A DNA stretch of 43,714 nt from Anaerolineae bacterium. Its GTDB lineage: Bacteria > Chloroflexota > Anaerolineae > Promineifilales > Promineifilaceae. The notes under the pieces were generated by a model that had not been told where the DNA came from, searched no databases, and saw only the letters and a program-made list of their open reading frames with translations. Positions 13,677 through 22,378 of this stretch are shown piece by piece. The stretch is from contig SLGK01000096.1 of NCBI GenBank assembly GCA_007123775.1, positions 1 through 43,714 of the forward strand. The letters run 5' to 3'. How positions within the stretch are numbered: position 1 is the stretch's first letter; each line of letters opens with the position of its first letter. Position numbers and translations under genes: made by a program.

Positions 13677-14042
13677 ATGAGTAATGAGCCAATTCTCAAG
13701 GTTGTGTTCTTTCAGACAGAAACAGGCCGAGAGCCTGTTCGAGAATGGCTCAAGAGTTTGGATCAAGATGATCGTAAGATAATCGGCGAGGATGTAAAGT
13801 TGGTACAATTTCGCTGGCCAATGGGAATGCCTCTGGTACGGAAGATGGAGAGCAACTTGTGGGAAGTTCGCATTCGTCTGAGTAATAGACGGATAGCGCG
13901 GATTCTCTTTACAGTCCGTGGTAACGAAATGGCCCTACTGCACGGTTTCATCAAGAAATCACAGAAGACGCCAGTCAACGAATTGAGCCTGGCTCGTACT
14001 CGCCGGGATCAATGGCAGAGGGAATGGGAATCTAATGAATAG
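13677..14042 (+). CDS. higB: HigB/Gp49-type RelE-superfamily toxin
   Basis: A 121-residue toxin of the phage-derived Gp49-like/HigB family, ribosome-dependent mRNA nucleases. Recognisable parts are KVVFFQTETGREPVREWLKSLDQDDRKIIGEDVKLVQF, MPLVRKMESNLWEVRIRLSNRRIARILFTVRGNEMALLHGFIKKSQKTP. The pattern LWEVRIR...RILF...LLHGFIKKS.KTP is characteristic. It precedes and overlaps the antitoxin by 8 bases, the toxin-first order of higBA. No ribosome binding site is seen; the promoter position suggests leaderless translation. It appears intact. Confidence 0.88.
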   Translation: MSNEPILKVVFFQTETGREPVREWLKSLDQDDRKIIGEDVKLVQFRWPMGMPLVRKMESNLWEVRIRLSNRRIARILFTVRGNEMALLHGFIKKSQKTPVNELSLARTRRDQWQREWESNE

Positions 14043-14313
14043 GTATAGCGGTAGCGACTTCGATGATTTTCTGGCCGAAGAAGGCATTCTGGAAGAAGTA
14101 ACCAGTAAAGCGCAAAAGCGGTTGCTGGCTTACCAGGTTGCCGACATCATGGTAGAGAAGAAATTGACTAAAACAGAATTAGCCGCCAAGATGAACACCA
14201 GCCGGTCACAATTGGACCGCTTACTGGACCCGGAGAATACGGCCGTCACGTTGGATTCATTGAACCGGTTGGCGCAGGCCGTGGGCAAACAGCTCAGGAT
14301 AGAGTTTGCGTAG
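14035..14313 (+). CDS. higA: HigA-type XRE antitoxin
   Basis: A 92-residue antitoxin. The helix-turn-helix is in the central part: YQVADIMVEKKLTKTELAAKMNTSRSQLDRLLDPENTAVTLDSLNRLAQAVGKQLRIEF, the XRE form typical of HigA partners of Gp49-type toxins. It probably neutralises HigB and represses the promoter at 13643-13670 through the GTAC-ended palindrome. The start overlaps the toxin stop (ATGAATAG). Confidence 0.87.
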   Translation: MNRYSGSDFDDFLAEEGILEEVTSKAQKRLLAYQVADIMVEKKLTKTELAAKMNTSRSQLDRLLDPENTAVTLDSLNRLAQAVGKQLRIEFA

Positions 14314-14491
14314 CTGGTTTTCGCTGACTCAACGGCCGTTCCCACCCCACCACCTCACTCTGCCCATTCAACGTTACCCGCATACCCGCCACTGGCATCT
14401 TGTGGCTCAAATGTGGCTGCGTTATACTGTTTCCTACGAAAGCAAACATTCACGAAAGCAACGACAAGTCAAATAATCTGAGGGTAAACGC

Positions 14492-14809
14492 ATGACTATG
14501 AACACAGCCATACGCCAGGATTACAAGCAAACTTTGGCCGAGATTGCCACGGTACTGCCGCCCAGTCGCTTAGAGCAACTGGTGGATTTCGCTCGCTTTC
14601 TGGAAGCGCAGATTATAAGTGAGTCGCTGCTTCAGGAAGAAAGTATGGCTGAGATTGAAGCTGATAATGAAAAATGGGATGCACTCCTGGCAACAGACGA
14701 GGGGCAAAGCCTGCTGGAAAAATTAGCCAATGAAGCATTGGCTGAACATCAAGCCGGCAAGACAAGGCCAATGGCTTTCAACAATGAAGGGCGTATTGTG
14801 CCAGGATGA
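14492..14809 (+). CDS. Antitoxin-like protein, partner of a broken RelE toxin
   Basis: A 105-residue mostly helical protein: YKQTLAEIATVLPPSRLEQLVDFARFLEAQ resembles the N-terminus of DUF2281-type and related antitoxins; an acidic middle (AEIEADNEKWDALLATDEGQSLLEKLANEAL) and the ending AGKTRPMAFNNEGRI resemble the toxin-binding tail of RelB-like proteins. The stop overlaps the ATG of the following RelE-type pseudogene (ATGA). GAGGG precedes the ATG at 14492; an ATG two codons later is also possible. Confidence 0.65.
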   Translation: MTMNTAIRQDYKQTLAEIATVLPPSRLEQLVDFARFLEAQIISESLLQEESMAEIEADNEKWDALLATDEGQSLLEKLANEALAEHQAGKTRPMAFNNEGRIVPG

Positions 14810-15075
14810 AATCAACCACCACCGGTCAATTCTGGAAGCTCTATCATGCCTTACCATTAGACGTGCAACGCCGGGCAGATCGGGTCTACAAATTGTGGCA
14901 GCTCAATCCTCAAGCGCACGGCCTTTAATTCAAGCGGGTAGGCAAACAACAACCAGTTTATTCGGTACGCATCGGCAGAGGGCATCGTGCGCTGGGTATC
15001 CTGGATGGAGACACGATTATCTGGTTTTGGATAGGCCCTCATGATGAATACGATCGTTTGTTGAAGCATTTGTAG
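14806..15075 (+). pseudogene. RelE-type toxin with an in-frame stop
   Basis: Translation gives MKSTTTGQFWKLYHALPLDVQRRADRVYKLWQLNPQAHGL, then TAA at 14926-14928, then FKRVGKQQPVYSVRIGRGHRALGILDGDTIIWFWIGPHDEYDRLL to TAG at 15073. The two parts together are a complete RelE-like toxin of 88 residues, where His is expected at the stop (HxxLHFKRV). A single codon is therefore changed. The antitoxin upstream stays open. Either the gene is dead, or the first 40 residues are made as a fragment. Confidence 0.8.
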
Positions 15076-15118
15076 TAGGTGAGAAACGGCCGTTGGTTGG
15101 AATCGTCTAGCACCAAAC

Positions 15119-15158
15119 AATGCCCATGATGGTATGCTCAAATACCATCATGGGCATT
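15119..15158. terminator. Bidirectional hairpin terminator
   Basis: A perfect 17-bp stem AATGCCCATGATGGTAT / ATACCATCATGGGCATT with a 6-base loop, followed by TTTTC. It separates the rightward toxin-antitoxin genes from the end of the leftward secreted-protein operon. Confidence 0.85.
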
Positions 15159-15191
15159 TTCAGTTATGGCTGGAAAATCCAACCGGATTGC

Positions 15192-18100
15192 TTACGGCCG
15201 TACCACCACCGGCAAATACAACCTAAACACCTCCTCACCAGCCGGTTCTGCGGCCGCAACCCCCACAACCGCCCCCCGCGTTTCCTCCACCACAACCGGG
15301 CCGATGCCGGCCGTTAAGCCGTCGGGTAAAACGGCCGTTAACCCATATGTCCCCGGCGCAACGGCGTAGAAAACGAAACGGCCGTGTTCATCCGTCGTCA
15401 CACTCTGCCCATTTAGCGTTACTTCAACCCCGGTCAGGGGCAGCTCCCACGGCTGGCGAATGCCGTCGCCGTTGGCATCGTGCCAGATGGCACCGCGCAC
15501 CAGGCCCTCGTCCACGGCGGTCAGGGCCAGGCCGCTGCCGCTGCCGGGGCCAACGGTGATCGTTCCCGGAGCCACGCCGCCCCAGACGGCCGTTACCTCA
15601 TAGCTGCCGGGGTCTGGTTGCCAGAAGAGGAACTGCCCGACGGTGAGAAGCGTCTCGGCGGCCGTGCCAAGCGTGACGCTGATAGTACTTTGCAGCAGCG
15701 GTTCGTCAGCCCCACGACGGCCGTCGCCATCCCAATCCTCGTAGATAACGCCCGTGACCACGCCCACAGGCTGGAGCGGCAGGCCGATCAGGCCGCCGTC
15801 GTTCAGGGTGACGCTTTGCGGCGGCGGGGCGGCGTAGCCATCAGGCGGGGTCACGGTGACGGTGTAGTTACCGTCGGGCAGGTCGGGCAGGTGGAAACGG
15901 CCGCTCAGGTCAGTCACGACGCTGGTATTGAACGGGCCGCTAATCTGCACGGTCACGCCGCCGACGCCCCGCTCGTTGCCGCCGACTCCTTGACGGCCGT
16001 CGCCGTCATTGTCGGCAAAAACCGTCCCGATAAAGACGCCGCTCACGCGCAGGGCGATGGGCGGCAGGCTGACGTCTGCGCCGTTGACGTAGAGCGTCCG
16101 CTCGGCCGGCCCGACCACAGCATAGCCCGGCGGCGGCGTAATCGTCAGCAGATGCTCGCCGTCCGGCAGGCTGATCGTCGCCCCCGTCCCGTCCGGCCCG
16201 GAAACGGCAGTTTGCCCATTCACGTCAATTTCCACACCCGCTATCGCCATCTCGCCCCCATCCCATTCGCCGTTGCCGTTGTCGTCACGGAAAGCGGCCC
16301 AGGAGAGGGGCGAAGTAAGAAGTGAGAAGTAAGAAGTAAGAAGTGGGTCGCTGTTGCGCGAATCCTGACTACTGACTACTGAATACTGACTACTGTCCAC
16401 CGCCAACTGAATATCCCGCTGCTCCGTCCGAGGCTGATAATGATAGCCTCCGCCGGAGGTGGGCCAGCCGCCATACGCTTTGACGATGACGGCGTTGGGC
16501 TGGGTCACGCCGGGGGTGTCCACCACCGCCAGGCAGTAGTGGAGTTGGGGGAAGAGGGGGGCGAACAGATGATAATGGCCGTCGCCATCGCTGAATCCTT
16601 CCGCCATGATGCTCGGATTACTCTGGTCGCAACCGTCGGCCGCCGGGAAGCTCTCTTGCCACAAGTAGGCGACAATGCGCGCCCCGGCCACCGGTACAGG
16701 GCTGTGCCAGGGGCCGGTGTAGACCAGCCCGTTATACCGGTTCCTGGTGAACTGTTCCTCAATCGTGGGCACGGCGTAGAGACCGACGCGCAGGTCGAGC
16801 GGCTGGCTGGAAAGGGTAAACCAGCCGGGCGTTTCGGTCACGGCCGTACCCAGGCCGCCGTCGGCGCTGGCCGGGTCCAGCGTCAGGGCGTAGCGGACGC
16901 CCGCTTGTAGGCCAGTCAGGTTAAATGTCCCGTTGGCCGCCGGTTGCACCGTCTGCGGCGACGACCCGTCGTCGCTGAGCAGGATGAGGCTGTAGGCGCC
17001 CGTACCTTGCTCGCCGCTGTTTTGTACGCCGTTGAAATTGTCGTCATGATAGACCAGCCCATTCACCGCCCCGGCCGGGTAGATGAACAGATTTTGCTGC
17101 ACCGTTTGCCCGGCGTTGTAGTTGACAACCGGTTCTTCGCCGGGCAGGTAGCCGGCCGGGATGTTGATCACACGCAGCCGGTAAGGGCCGGGCGTCACAT
17201 TTTGGAAGCTGTAGTTGCCGGCTGTCCAGCAGGCGCTGTTCCCGCAGCCGGGGTTACTGGTAATGGCCAGGCGCGTTTCGTTGGTGTTCAGATTCCGCAA
17301 TTCGACGGTGACGCCGGGCCAGCCGGCATTGGTACCGCTGGTGCGAACCTGGCCCTGAATACCGCCGGCGATCCGGGCCGGGACGCGCAGGGTGGCCGCG
17401 CTGCCCTGGGTGACAACGGCCGTTTGCGGCATCCCCATCATTATCTGATAGCCGGCGGCCGGGGTCACGTTGACCGCGTAAGCCCCTTCGCCCAGGTTGA
17501 ATACCGCTCCGGTGGGACCGGTCGCCAACTGGGCGCCGTTGACGGCTACGGTAAAGCCGCTCAAGAGTGGTTCGCCCGCATCCCAGACCCCGTTGCCGTT
17601 GTTGTCGCGGAAAACCTGCACGGTCAGGCTGCCCAACGTTTGTACCGGCAGCCAGGCCGGACTGCCGCTGCGTAAGACGGGCACGCCCTGGGGAGCGCTG
17701 GGCGCCTGGCCGTGGGGCAACTGGCTCACCCTGGCGCAGCCGACGCGGTTGTTCATGATTGAGGGGAAGGTGGCCAGGCCGCTGCTGTTGGTAACGGCCG
17801 TAGCTACCACCGTTTCCGCCGCGGGGCAGGGAGCGTCATAGAGGGAGACGGTCGCCCCCGCCAATCGCTGCTCGTTGGCGTCCGGCTGGCCGTTGCTGTT
17901 GCTGTCCAGGAAGACGAGGACGCGCGGCTGCTGGTCGTTGGGCAGCAAGGGGAAGTTGGCCGTCACGTTGATATTGCCAAAGGGGACGGAGACGGTCTGC
18001 TCCAGGCTGCCGCTGTAGCCGTTGGGCGGATTGGCGAGAATGAGGCGGTATTGGCCGCTGACCAGATCGTTGAAGGAGTAGAAACCGCTGGGGGAACTGG

Positions 18101-21100
18101 TCGCGCTGGCGACAGGCGTCCCGTCCGGCATTTCCAGGGCCAGGCTCAGGCCGCCGAGGGGGGCGTCAATGTCGGCGTCGTAACGGCCGTCGCCATCCAA
18201 ATCCAGATAGGCCCGGCCCGAAATCGAAGCGTCGCCAAAGGCGCGGTAGCCGAAGTGAACCTCGTCCACCCCCACTTGCAGCGTCACCAGCCGCGTCTGA
18301 ATCTCGTCGGTAGTGCGGAAGTAGCCGGAGGGGAAATCAAGGCCCACGTGATACGTTCCGGCGGCCAGATTTTGGAAGCGGAAGAAGCCGCTGACGCTGC
18401 TGCTGATCTGGGCCGTTTCCGTCGAGGCCAGCAGGTTGTAATCTTCGTCATATAGGTGGACGGTCAGCCCGTTGGCGGCAGGATCGTTGCATTCGCCCAG
18501 GCTGCATTGGCGCGTACCGTTGGCGTTGCTGTCCTGGAAGGCGTAGCCGCGAATGTCGCTGGCGTTGGGCGTGGGGCTGTAGGGGTAGTTGACGACGGCC
18601 GTTGTCCCCACGTTAATGGTCACATTTTCCTGGAAAATGGGCCAGCTTTCCTCGAAAGGAATCAGGCGAATTTCATAGCTGCCGGGGGGCAGGCCCAGAA
18701 TGACGTGATAACCACGCGCGTCTGCCTGGTAGACCAGCGTACCGGGCGGCGTCCCCTGGTCGTCTGCCAGGACGCGGGCCTCAATGGTACAGTCGAAATC
18801 GCCAAAAGCGACGTTGGTCAGGCCGCGAATACAGATGGCCCGCACCGACTGGTTAGGCAGGATGTTAAAGGAGGCTGTCGCCGAGGTGTTGACGCCGATG
18901 AGGGCGGTTCGTTCAGCCGGGTTGGTCGTCGTCTCCGGCGGCAGCGTGGCCAAAACGGGCGCGACGGTGTATGTACCGGCCGTCGCGTCGTCCAGCCGAA
19001 TCAAACCGTCCGGGCCGGTGGTGTGGGTCTCGGCACTGCCGCTCTCGTGGGTGATGGTGAATTCGATGCCGCCCAACGGCTGTTCAAAAATGCCCACGTT
19101 GGGCAAGTAATAGCTGTGGCGGGCCTGAACAAAGAGACGGCCGGGGAAGAAGAGGACCCAATCATGCGGGTAATAGCCGCCGCCGACGCTGACCGGCCGC
19201 TCCAGCACGCCGTCTTCGGGGAAGAAGGTGGACGGGGGCAGCAGGCGCAGGGTGTAGTCGCCCGGTTCGAGCGCGGCGAACTGGTAGCCGCCATCGCTGG
19301 CGGTGAGGGTGTTGGTCAGAACGCTCCCCGGCGGCTGCTCCAACTGCAACACGGCGTTGGCGATGCCCTGGCCGGTAAAGTTGGTCACGCTGCCGCCAAT
19401 CGTCCCCCCTTGCAGGAAGCCGAGCAGGGCGCTGCTGACCTGGTTGGCGCTAACGGCCACATTTTCTACCAGCAGCGCGGCCGGGAAGAAACCGGTCGGA
19501 GCGTTGGCCTGGACGTCGTAGCTGCCGGGGGCCAGGTTGTCGAAGGCGTAGAGGCCATCGCTGTCTGTGGTCGTGGCGGTAATTTGCGCCCCCTTCTGCC
19601 AGAGGGTGACGGCCACGTTGGCCAGAGGGGTTTCGTTGGCGTCGGGGATGCCGTCGCCGTCGCTGTCGGCCCAGGCGCGGCCGACGATGCGTCCCTGCCC
19701 CGGCGCGGGCGCTTCAATGAGGCCAAAGTCGAGCAGGGCGCTGCCCTGCGCGGGCAGGGGCAGGCTGACGGGCGCGGCGGTGGTGGGCTGGTAGCCGCTT
19801 AAAGCCACGTTCAGGTCGTACCAGCCGCCGGTCGCGGTGTCTATGCGGTAACGGCCGTCGCCATCGCTAACATCTTGCAAATTACCGCCGGGACCAACGG
19901 CCGCGACCGTCGCTCCCGCCAGACTCACTTCGCCCAGCCCGATACGGCCGTCGCCGTCGGCGTCATGCCACACCTGCCCGGCAAAATTGGGCCGATCCCA
20001 GATTGTTACCGGCAAGGCGAAGCTGTCGGCGCTGACTGGATTGGCCGCCGAAACGGTGGCCGTGTAGACGCCCGGCGCGGCGTAGCTGTGTTCCACGTAA
20101 GCGCCAAAACCGGTGGCCCCGTCGCCAAAGTCCCAGGCGTAGAAGACATTGCTGCCGCCGCTGACGGCCGCCGAAAAAGCGACCGGCTGCCCCTCAAAGA
20201 CAGGGCCGTTATGGACTGCCTGTAAGCCGACAATGCCGTCTTCGGGCGGCGGCGGCTCGTCTAGGGCGCGAATCATCACCTGATTGCCCTGGTAGAAAAC
20301 CTGGAAGTAGATGTCGGACGGGTTGGGGACCGTGACCCCTACCCAATCGAAAAAGCGCGTGCAGCCCTGGCTGCACGTCATGACGACGAATTCGTCGCCG
20401 ACCTGGATATCGTCAACGAACTCACTGTCAATGTGGATGGCCATGGCGCCGCGCAACTCGGTCGGACTGTCGCCATGGATCTGCAACTGACCATATCCCA
20501 CCCCCGGTTGCGGATCGGCGCTGACCAGCCTGGCGTAGAGTTGGCTGGTATCGGTCAGGGTCAGGTTGCCGTTGATTTGAATAACGCCGGCCTCGTAGCT
20601 GCCGGTCGTGCCGAAGCCGAGGAAGATGCCGTTGTCAATCTCAACGTCGGCGTTGATCTCGCCCTGTCCGTAGATGCGGCTGTTTTCAAAAACCAGCGGC
20701 GCCTGAGAATTGACGACGCCGTCGTTCAGGATCAGGCGCGCCCCCTCCCAGGGCTGGCTCAGGCTGGCGTGGCGGGTAAAGCGCAGGCTGCCTTCCTGGA
20801 CGTCAATGACGCCGCTGTTTTCGATGGCGATGCCTTCGATGATCGCCTCTTCAGCGCCGGTTTTGATCAGGCTACCCCGGTTGTCAAAGACGCCATGCAC
20901 CGGGTCTGAACCGCCCAGCCGGTAACTCAGCAGCCGCTCGCCCTGAATCTCGAAGCTGGCGTCGGGATGGTTGACAAAGCGGGCGGTGTGATGGCGTATG
21001 TAGAATGTGCCGCTGCTGTAAACGGCCGTGCCGTAATGGTTGACGATCCCCCTCTGGGCAATGGCCGATATGCCGGAATGGAGCGTGATACCGCCCAAAA

Positions 21101-22103
21101 CATTCAACGTGAAGTTTCCGGTCGCAAAATGCTGGCCGATAGCGCCGGTATGCCAGTCGAAGGTATCGGCGACCGTCAGGCTGCCGTCTATCCCTTCAAT
21201 GAACTTGCCCGATCCGCTCTGCATTTGCAGGCTGCCGGTAAAGGCGTCGGTATTGATACGCAAACGGCAGGGGCAACTGGTAGCGTCGCTGACGCGGGTC
21301 AACCCGTCTACCTCATAGGTCATCCCGGCGTTCAGCGTCCAGGCGCCGTTGCCGGGGAAGCGTACCTCGCCCGCGCCCGTTACCGACGAGTCCGGGTGGA
21401 AATGGTGGCGATGCCCGACAAATTCGATCCGGGCGCCGGCGGCGACGGTAAAGCTGCCTTCATGGGGATCGGTCGCATTGCCGCCTGGCAGGCGTAGCTG
21501 CCCCTGGAGCGCCTCAATCGTGCCGCGATTGACCATCGGCACGGCGCTGCTGTTGAAGTCGGCCAGGCCGCCGCCGCTCTTGATCAGCGCGCCGTCATTG
21601 ATGATTCTGAGCGTTTCACTATTGCTGTTGATCATGGCCACCCCGCCGGAGACCTCGAAGGTAGCCCCGCTGACGTTGTGAAATTGCCCCTGAGTAGCGC
21701 CGCCGCTGGGCAGACGCAGCCGCCAGTTACCGGCCGTCCATTGACCGCTGCCGGCATTGACCAGGGTTAAATGGGCCACCGATTTCTCGCCGCCGTCCAG
21801 CAGCAGCGTATCGGTTGCCGTCAGGGTTGTGGCGACGCCGGGGCCGTTGAGAACGCCGCCGGAGAAGTGGAGACCGGCCACGATAATAGCGCTGTTGATA
21901 TTGACCTGACCGGCGCTGATAACGGCCGTGTCGGCCACGCCCGGTACGCCGCCGTTGCAGCCGCTCCAGTTGGCCGGGTCGTCCCAATCGCCCGTACCGC
22001 CGAACCAGGCGCAGTCGGCCGCCTGGACAGGCGCGGGGGTAAGGAGGATGGTTAGCGCGATGAGGGTGAAAAGTAGGGTTGTAAAAATGCTGGTGCGTTT
22101 CAT
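15192..22103 (-). CDS. Giant secreted multi-domain protein with SdrD-B/Cna-B-like repeats
   Basis: A 2303-residue exported protein. Signal peptide to about residue 28. Residues about 30-610 are a beta-helix-like region with repeated short motifs (GxIxxxxGxLR) as in autotransporter adhesins. A PKD domain follows at about 630-705 (FYAWDFGDG, YAAPGVYTATV). From about 715 to 2285 come some 14 Cna-B/SdrD-B-like beta-sandwich repeats, each opening with an Asp/Asn-rich, probably calcium-binding loop such as DADGDGRIG, DSDGDGIPD, DNNGNGVWD or DANGDGIRQ; at least 11 loops are evident. It ends LYLPVVVRP. Such proteins form stalks or adhesins on the cell surface. AGGA precedes the ATG. Heptamer array F interrupts one inter-domain linker. 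Confidence 0.9.
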   Translation of the reverse strand: MKRTSIFTTLLFTLIALTILLTPAPVQAADCAWFGGTGDWDDPANWSGCNGGVPGVADTAVISAGQVNINSAIIVAGLHFSGGVLNGPGVATTLTATDTLLLDGGEKSVAHLTLVNAGSGQWTAGNWRLRLPSGGATQGQFHNVSGATFEVSGGVAMINSNSETLRIINDGALIKSGGGLADFNSSAVPMVNRGTIEALQGQLRLPGGNATDPHEGSFTVAAGARIEFVGHRHHFHPDSSVTGAGEVRFPGNGAWTLNAGMTYEVDGLTRVSDATSCPCRLRINTDAFTGSLQMQSGSGKFIEGIDGSLTVADTFDWHTGAIGQHFATGNFTLNVLGGITLHSGISAIAQRGIVNHYGTAVYSSGTFYIRHHTARFVNHPDASFEIQGERLLSYRLGGSDPVHGVFDNRGSLIKTGAEEAIIEGIAIENSGVIDVQEGSLRFTRHASLSQPWEGARLILNDGVVNSQAPLVFENSRIYGQGEINADVEIDNGIFLGFGTTGSYEAGVIQINGNLTLTDTSQLYARLVSADPQPGVGYGQLQIHGDSPTELRGAMAIHIDSEFVDDIQVGDEFVVMTCSQGCTRFFDWVGVTVPNPSDIYFQVFYQGNQVMIRALDEPPPPEDGIVGLQAVHNGPVFEGQPVAFSAAVSGGSNVFYAWDFGDGATGFGAYVEHSYAAPGVYTATVSAANPVSADSFALPVTIWDRPNFAGQVWHDADGDGRIGLGEVSLAGATVAAVGPGGNLQDVSDGDGRYRIDTATGGWYDLNVALSGYQPTTAAPVSLPLPAQGSALLDFGLIEAPAPGQGRIVGRAWADSDGDGIPDANETPLANVAVTLWQKGAQITATTTDSDGLYAFDNLAPGSYDVQANAPTGFFPAALLVENVAVSANQVSSALLGFLQGGTIGGSVTNFTGQGIANAVLQLEQPPGSVLTNTLTASDGGYQFAALEPGDYTLRLLPPSTFFPEDGVLERPVSVGGGYYPHDWVLFFPGRLFVQARHSYYLPNVGIFEQPLGGIEFTITHESGSAETHTTGPDGLIRLDDATAGTYTVAPVLATLPPETTTNPAERTALIGVNTSATASFNILPNQSVRAICIRGLTNVAFGDFDCTIEARVLADDQGTPPGTLVYQADARGYHVILGLPPGSYEIRLIPFEESWPIFQENVTINVGTTAVVNYPYSPTPNASDIRGYAFQDSNANGTRQCSLGECNDPAANGLTVHLYDEDYNLLASTETAQISSSVSGFFRFQNLAAGTYHVGLDFPSGYFRTTDEIQTRLVTLQVGVDEVHFGYRAFGDASISGRAYLDLDGDGRYDADIDAPLGGLSLALEMPDGTPVASATSSPSGFYSFNDLVSGQYRLILANPPNGYSGSLEQTVSVPFGNINVTANFPLLPNDQQPRVLVFLDSNSNGQPDANEQRLAGATVSLYDAPCPAAETVVATAVTNSSGLATFPSIMNNRVGCARVSQLPHGQAPSAPQGVPVLRSGSPAWLPVQTLGSLTVQVFRDNNGNGVWDAGEPLLSGFTVAVNGAQLATGPTGAVFNLGEGAYAVNVTPAAGYQIMMGMPQTAVVTQGSAATLRVPARIAGGIQGQVRTSGTNAGWPGVTVELRNLNTNETRLAITSNPGCGNSACWTAGNYSFQNVTPGPYRLRVINIPAGYLPGEEPVVNYNAGQTVQQNLFIYPAGAVNGLVYHDDNFNGVQNSGEQGTGAYSLILLSDDGSSPQTVQPAANGTFNLTGLQAGVRYALTLDPASADGGLGTAVTETPGWFTLSSQPLDLRVGLYAVPTIEEQFTRNRYNGLVYTGPWHSPVPVAGARIVAYLWQESFPAADGCDQSNPSIMAEGFSDGDGHYHLFAPLFPQLHYCLAVVDTPGVTQPNAVIVKAYGGWPTSGGGYHYQPRTEQRDIQLAVDSSQYSVVSSQDSRNSDPLLTSYFSLLTSPLSWAAFRDDNGNGEWDGGEMAIAGVEIDVNGQTAVSGPDGTGATISLPDGEHLLTITPPPGYAVVGPAERTLYVNGADVSLPPIALRVSGVFIGTVFADNDGDGRQGVGGNERGVGGVTVQISGPFNTSVVTDLSGRFHLPDLPDGNYTVTVTPPDGYAAPPPQSVTLNDGGLIGLPLQPVGVVTGVIYEDWDGDGRRGADEPLLQSTISVTLGTAAETLLTVGQFLFWQPDPGSYEVTAVWGGVAPGTITVGPGSGSGLALTAVDEGLVRGAIWHDANGDGIRQPWELPLTGVEVTLNGQSVTTDEHGRFVFYAVAPGTYGLTAVLPDGLTAGIGPVVVEETRGAVVGVAAAEPAGEEVFRLYLPVVVRP
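16312..16400. repeat. Heptamer array F inside the giant gene
   Basis: Five units GAAGTAA, GAAGTGA, GAAGTAA, GAAGTAA, GAAGTGG (16312-16346), a 19-base gap, then five units TGACTAC, TGACTAC, TGAATAC, TGACTAC, TGTCCAC (16366-16400). Unlike the other arrays the two halves are different units rather than complements. On the coding (minus) strand it gives a Ser-rich linker (SSQYSVVSSQ ... LTSYFSLLTS) between two repeat domains without breaking the frame. Confidence 0.9.
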
Positions 22104-22122
22104 GGGTTGCTTTCCTAATTTT

Positions 22123-22191
22123 GACCGAGGACGGAGGACGAAGGACCGATCAGGCCAACAATCCGTCTTCCGTCTTCCGTCCTCGGTCTTC
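22123..22191. repeat. Heptamer inverted array G
   Basis: GACCGAG, GACGGAG, GACGAAG, GACCGAT (22123-22150), 13-base loop, then CGTCTTC, CGTCTTC, CGTCCTC, GGTCTTC (22164-22191). It lies between the giant gene and the small gene at 22150-22377, and its right arm encodes the last codons of the small protein. Confidence 0.9.
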
Positions 22192-22377
22192 TATTTTGGG
22201 CGTCTCTACCGTCTCTTCCAGGTAGGCCAGTAGGGCCGGCAGCGAGGCGAAGGCGTGACGCTGGCCGCTGTGGGGTTCTTCCAGGACAATCCGCAGCGGG
22301 GCCGATTCGCCAGCCGCGCCATCCTCCTCTTGCCAGAGGCGCAGCAGAAAGACGCAGTAGAGGTTAAAAGAGTTCAT
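22150..22377 (-). CDS. Small conserved protein (LRLWQEE family)
   Basis: A 75-residue protein. The core FLLRLWQEEDGA, LRIVLEEPHSGQRHAFASLPALLAYLEE matches the same pattern as the gene at 40338 (FTLRVWQEE, THVLTGTTAYLRDWTTLVGLIEPFL), a short family frequent in Chloroflexota genomes with unknown function. The C-terminal tail IEDRGRKTEDGLLA is encoded by heptamer array G and is unlikely to be original. The start follows the previous gene by one base (TGAGATG), so translation is coupled. Confidence 0.65.
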   Translation of the reverse strand: MNSFNLYCVFLLRLWQEEDGAAGESAPLRIVLEEPHSGQRHAFASLPALLAYLEETVETPKIEDRGRKTEDGLLA

Positions 22378-22378
22378 C

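Noticed and set aside
18456-19802. A 448-codon open frame on the plus strand, and several others of 130-280 codons at 15480-22055
   Set aside because: They lie opposite the 2303-residue gene. The G+C-rich third positions keep the antisense frame open, and the translations are low-complexity Gly/Ala/Arg/Val-rich without family motifs.
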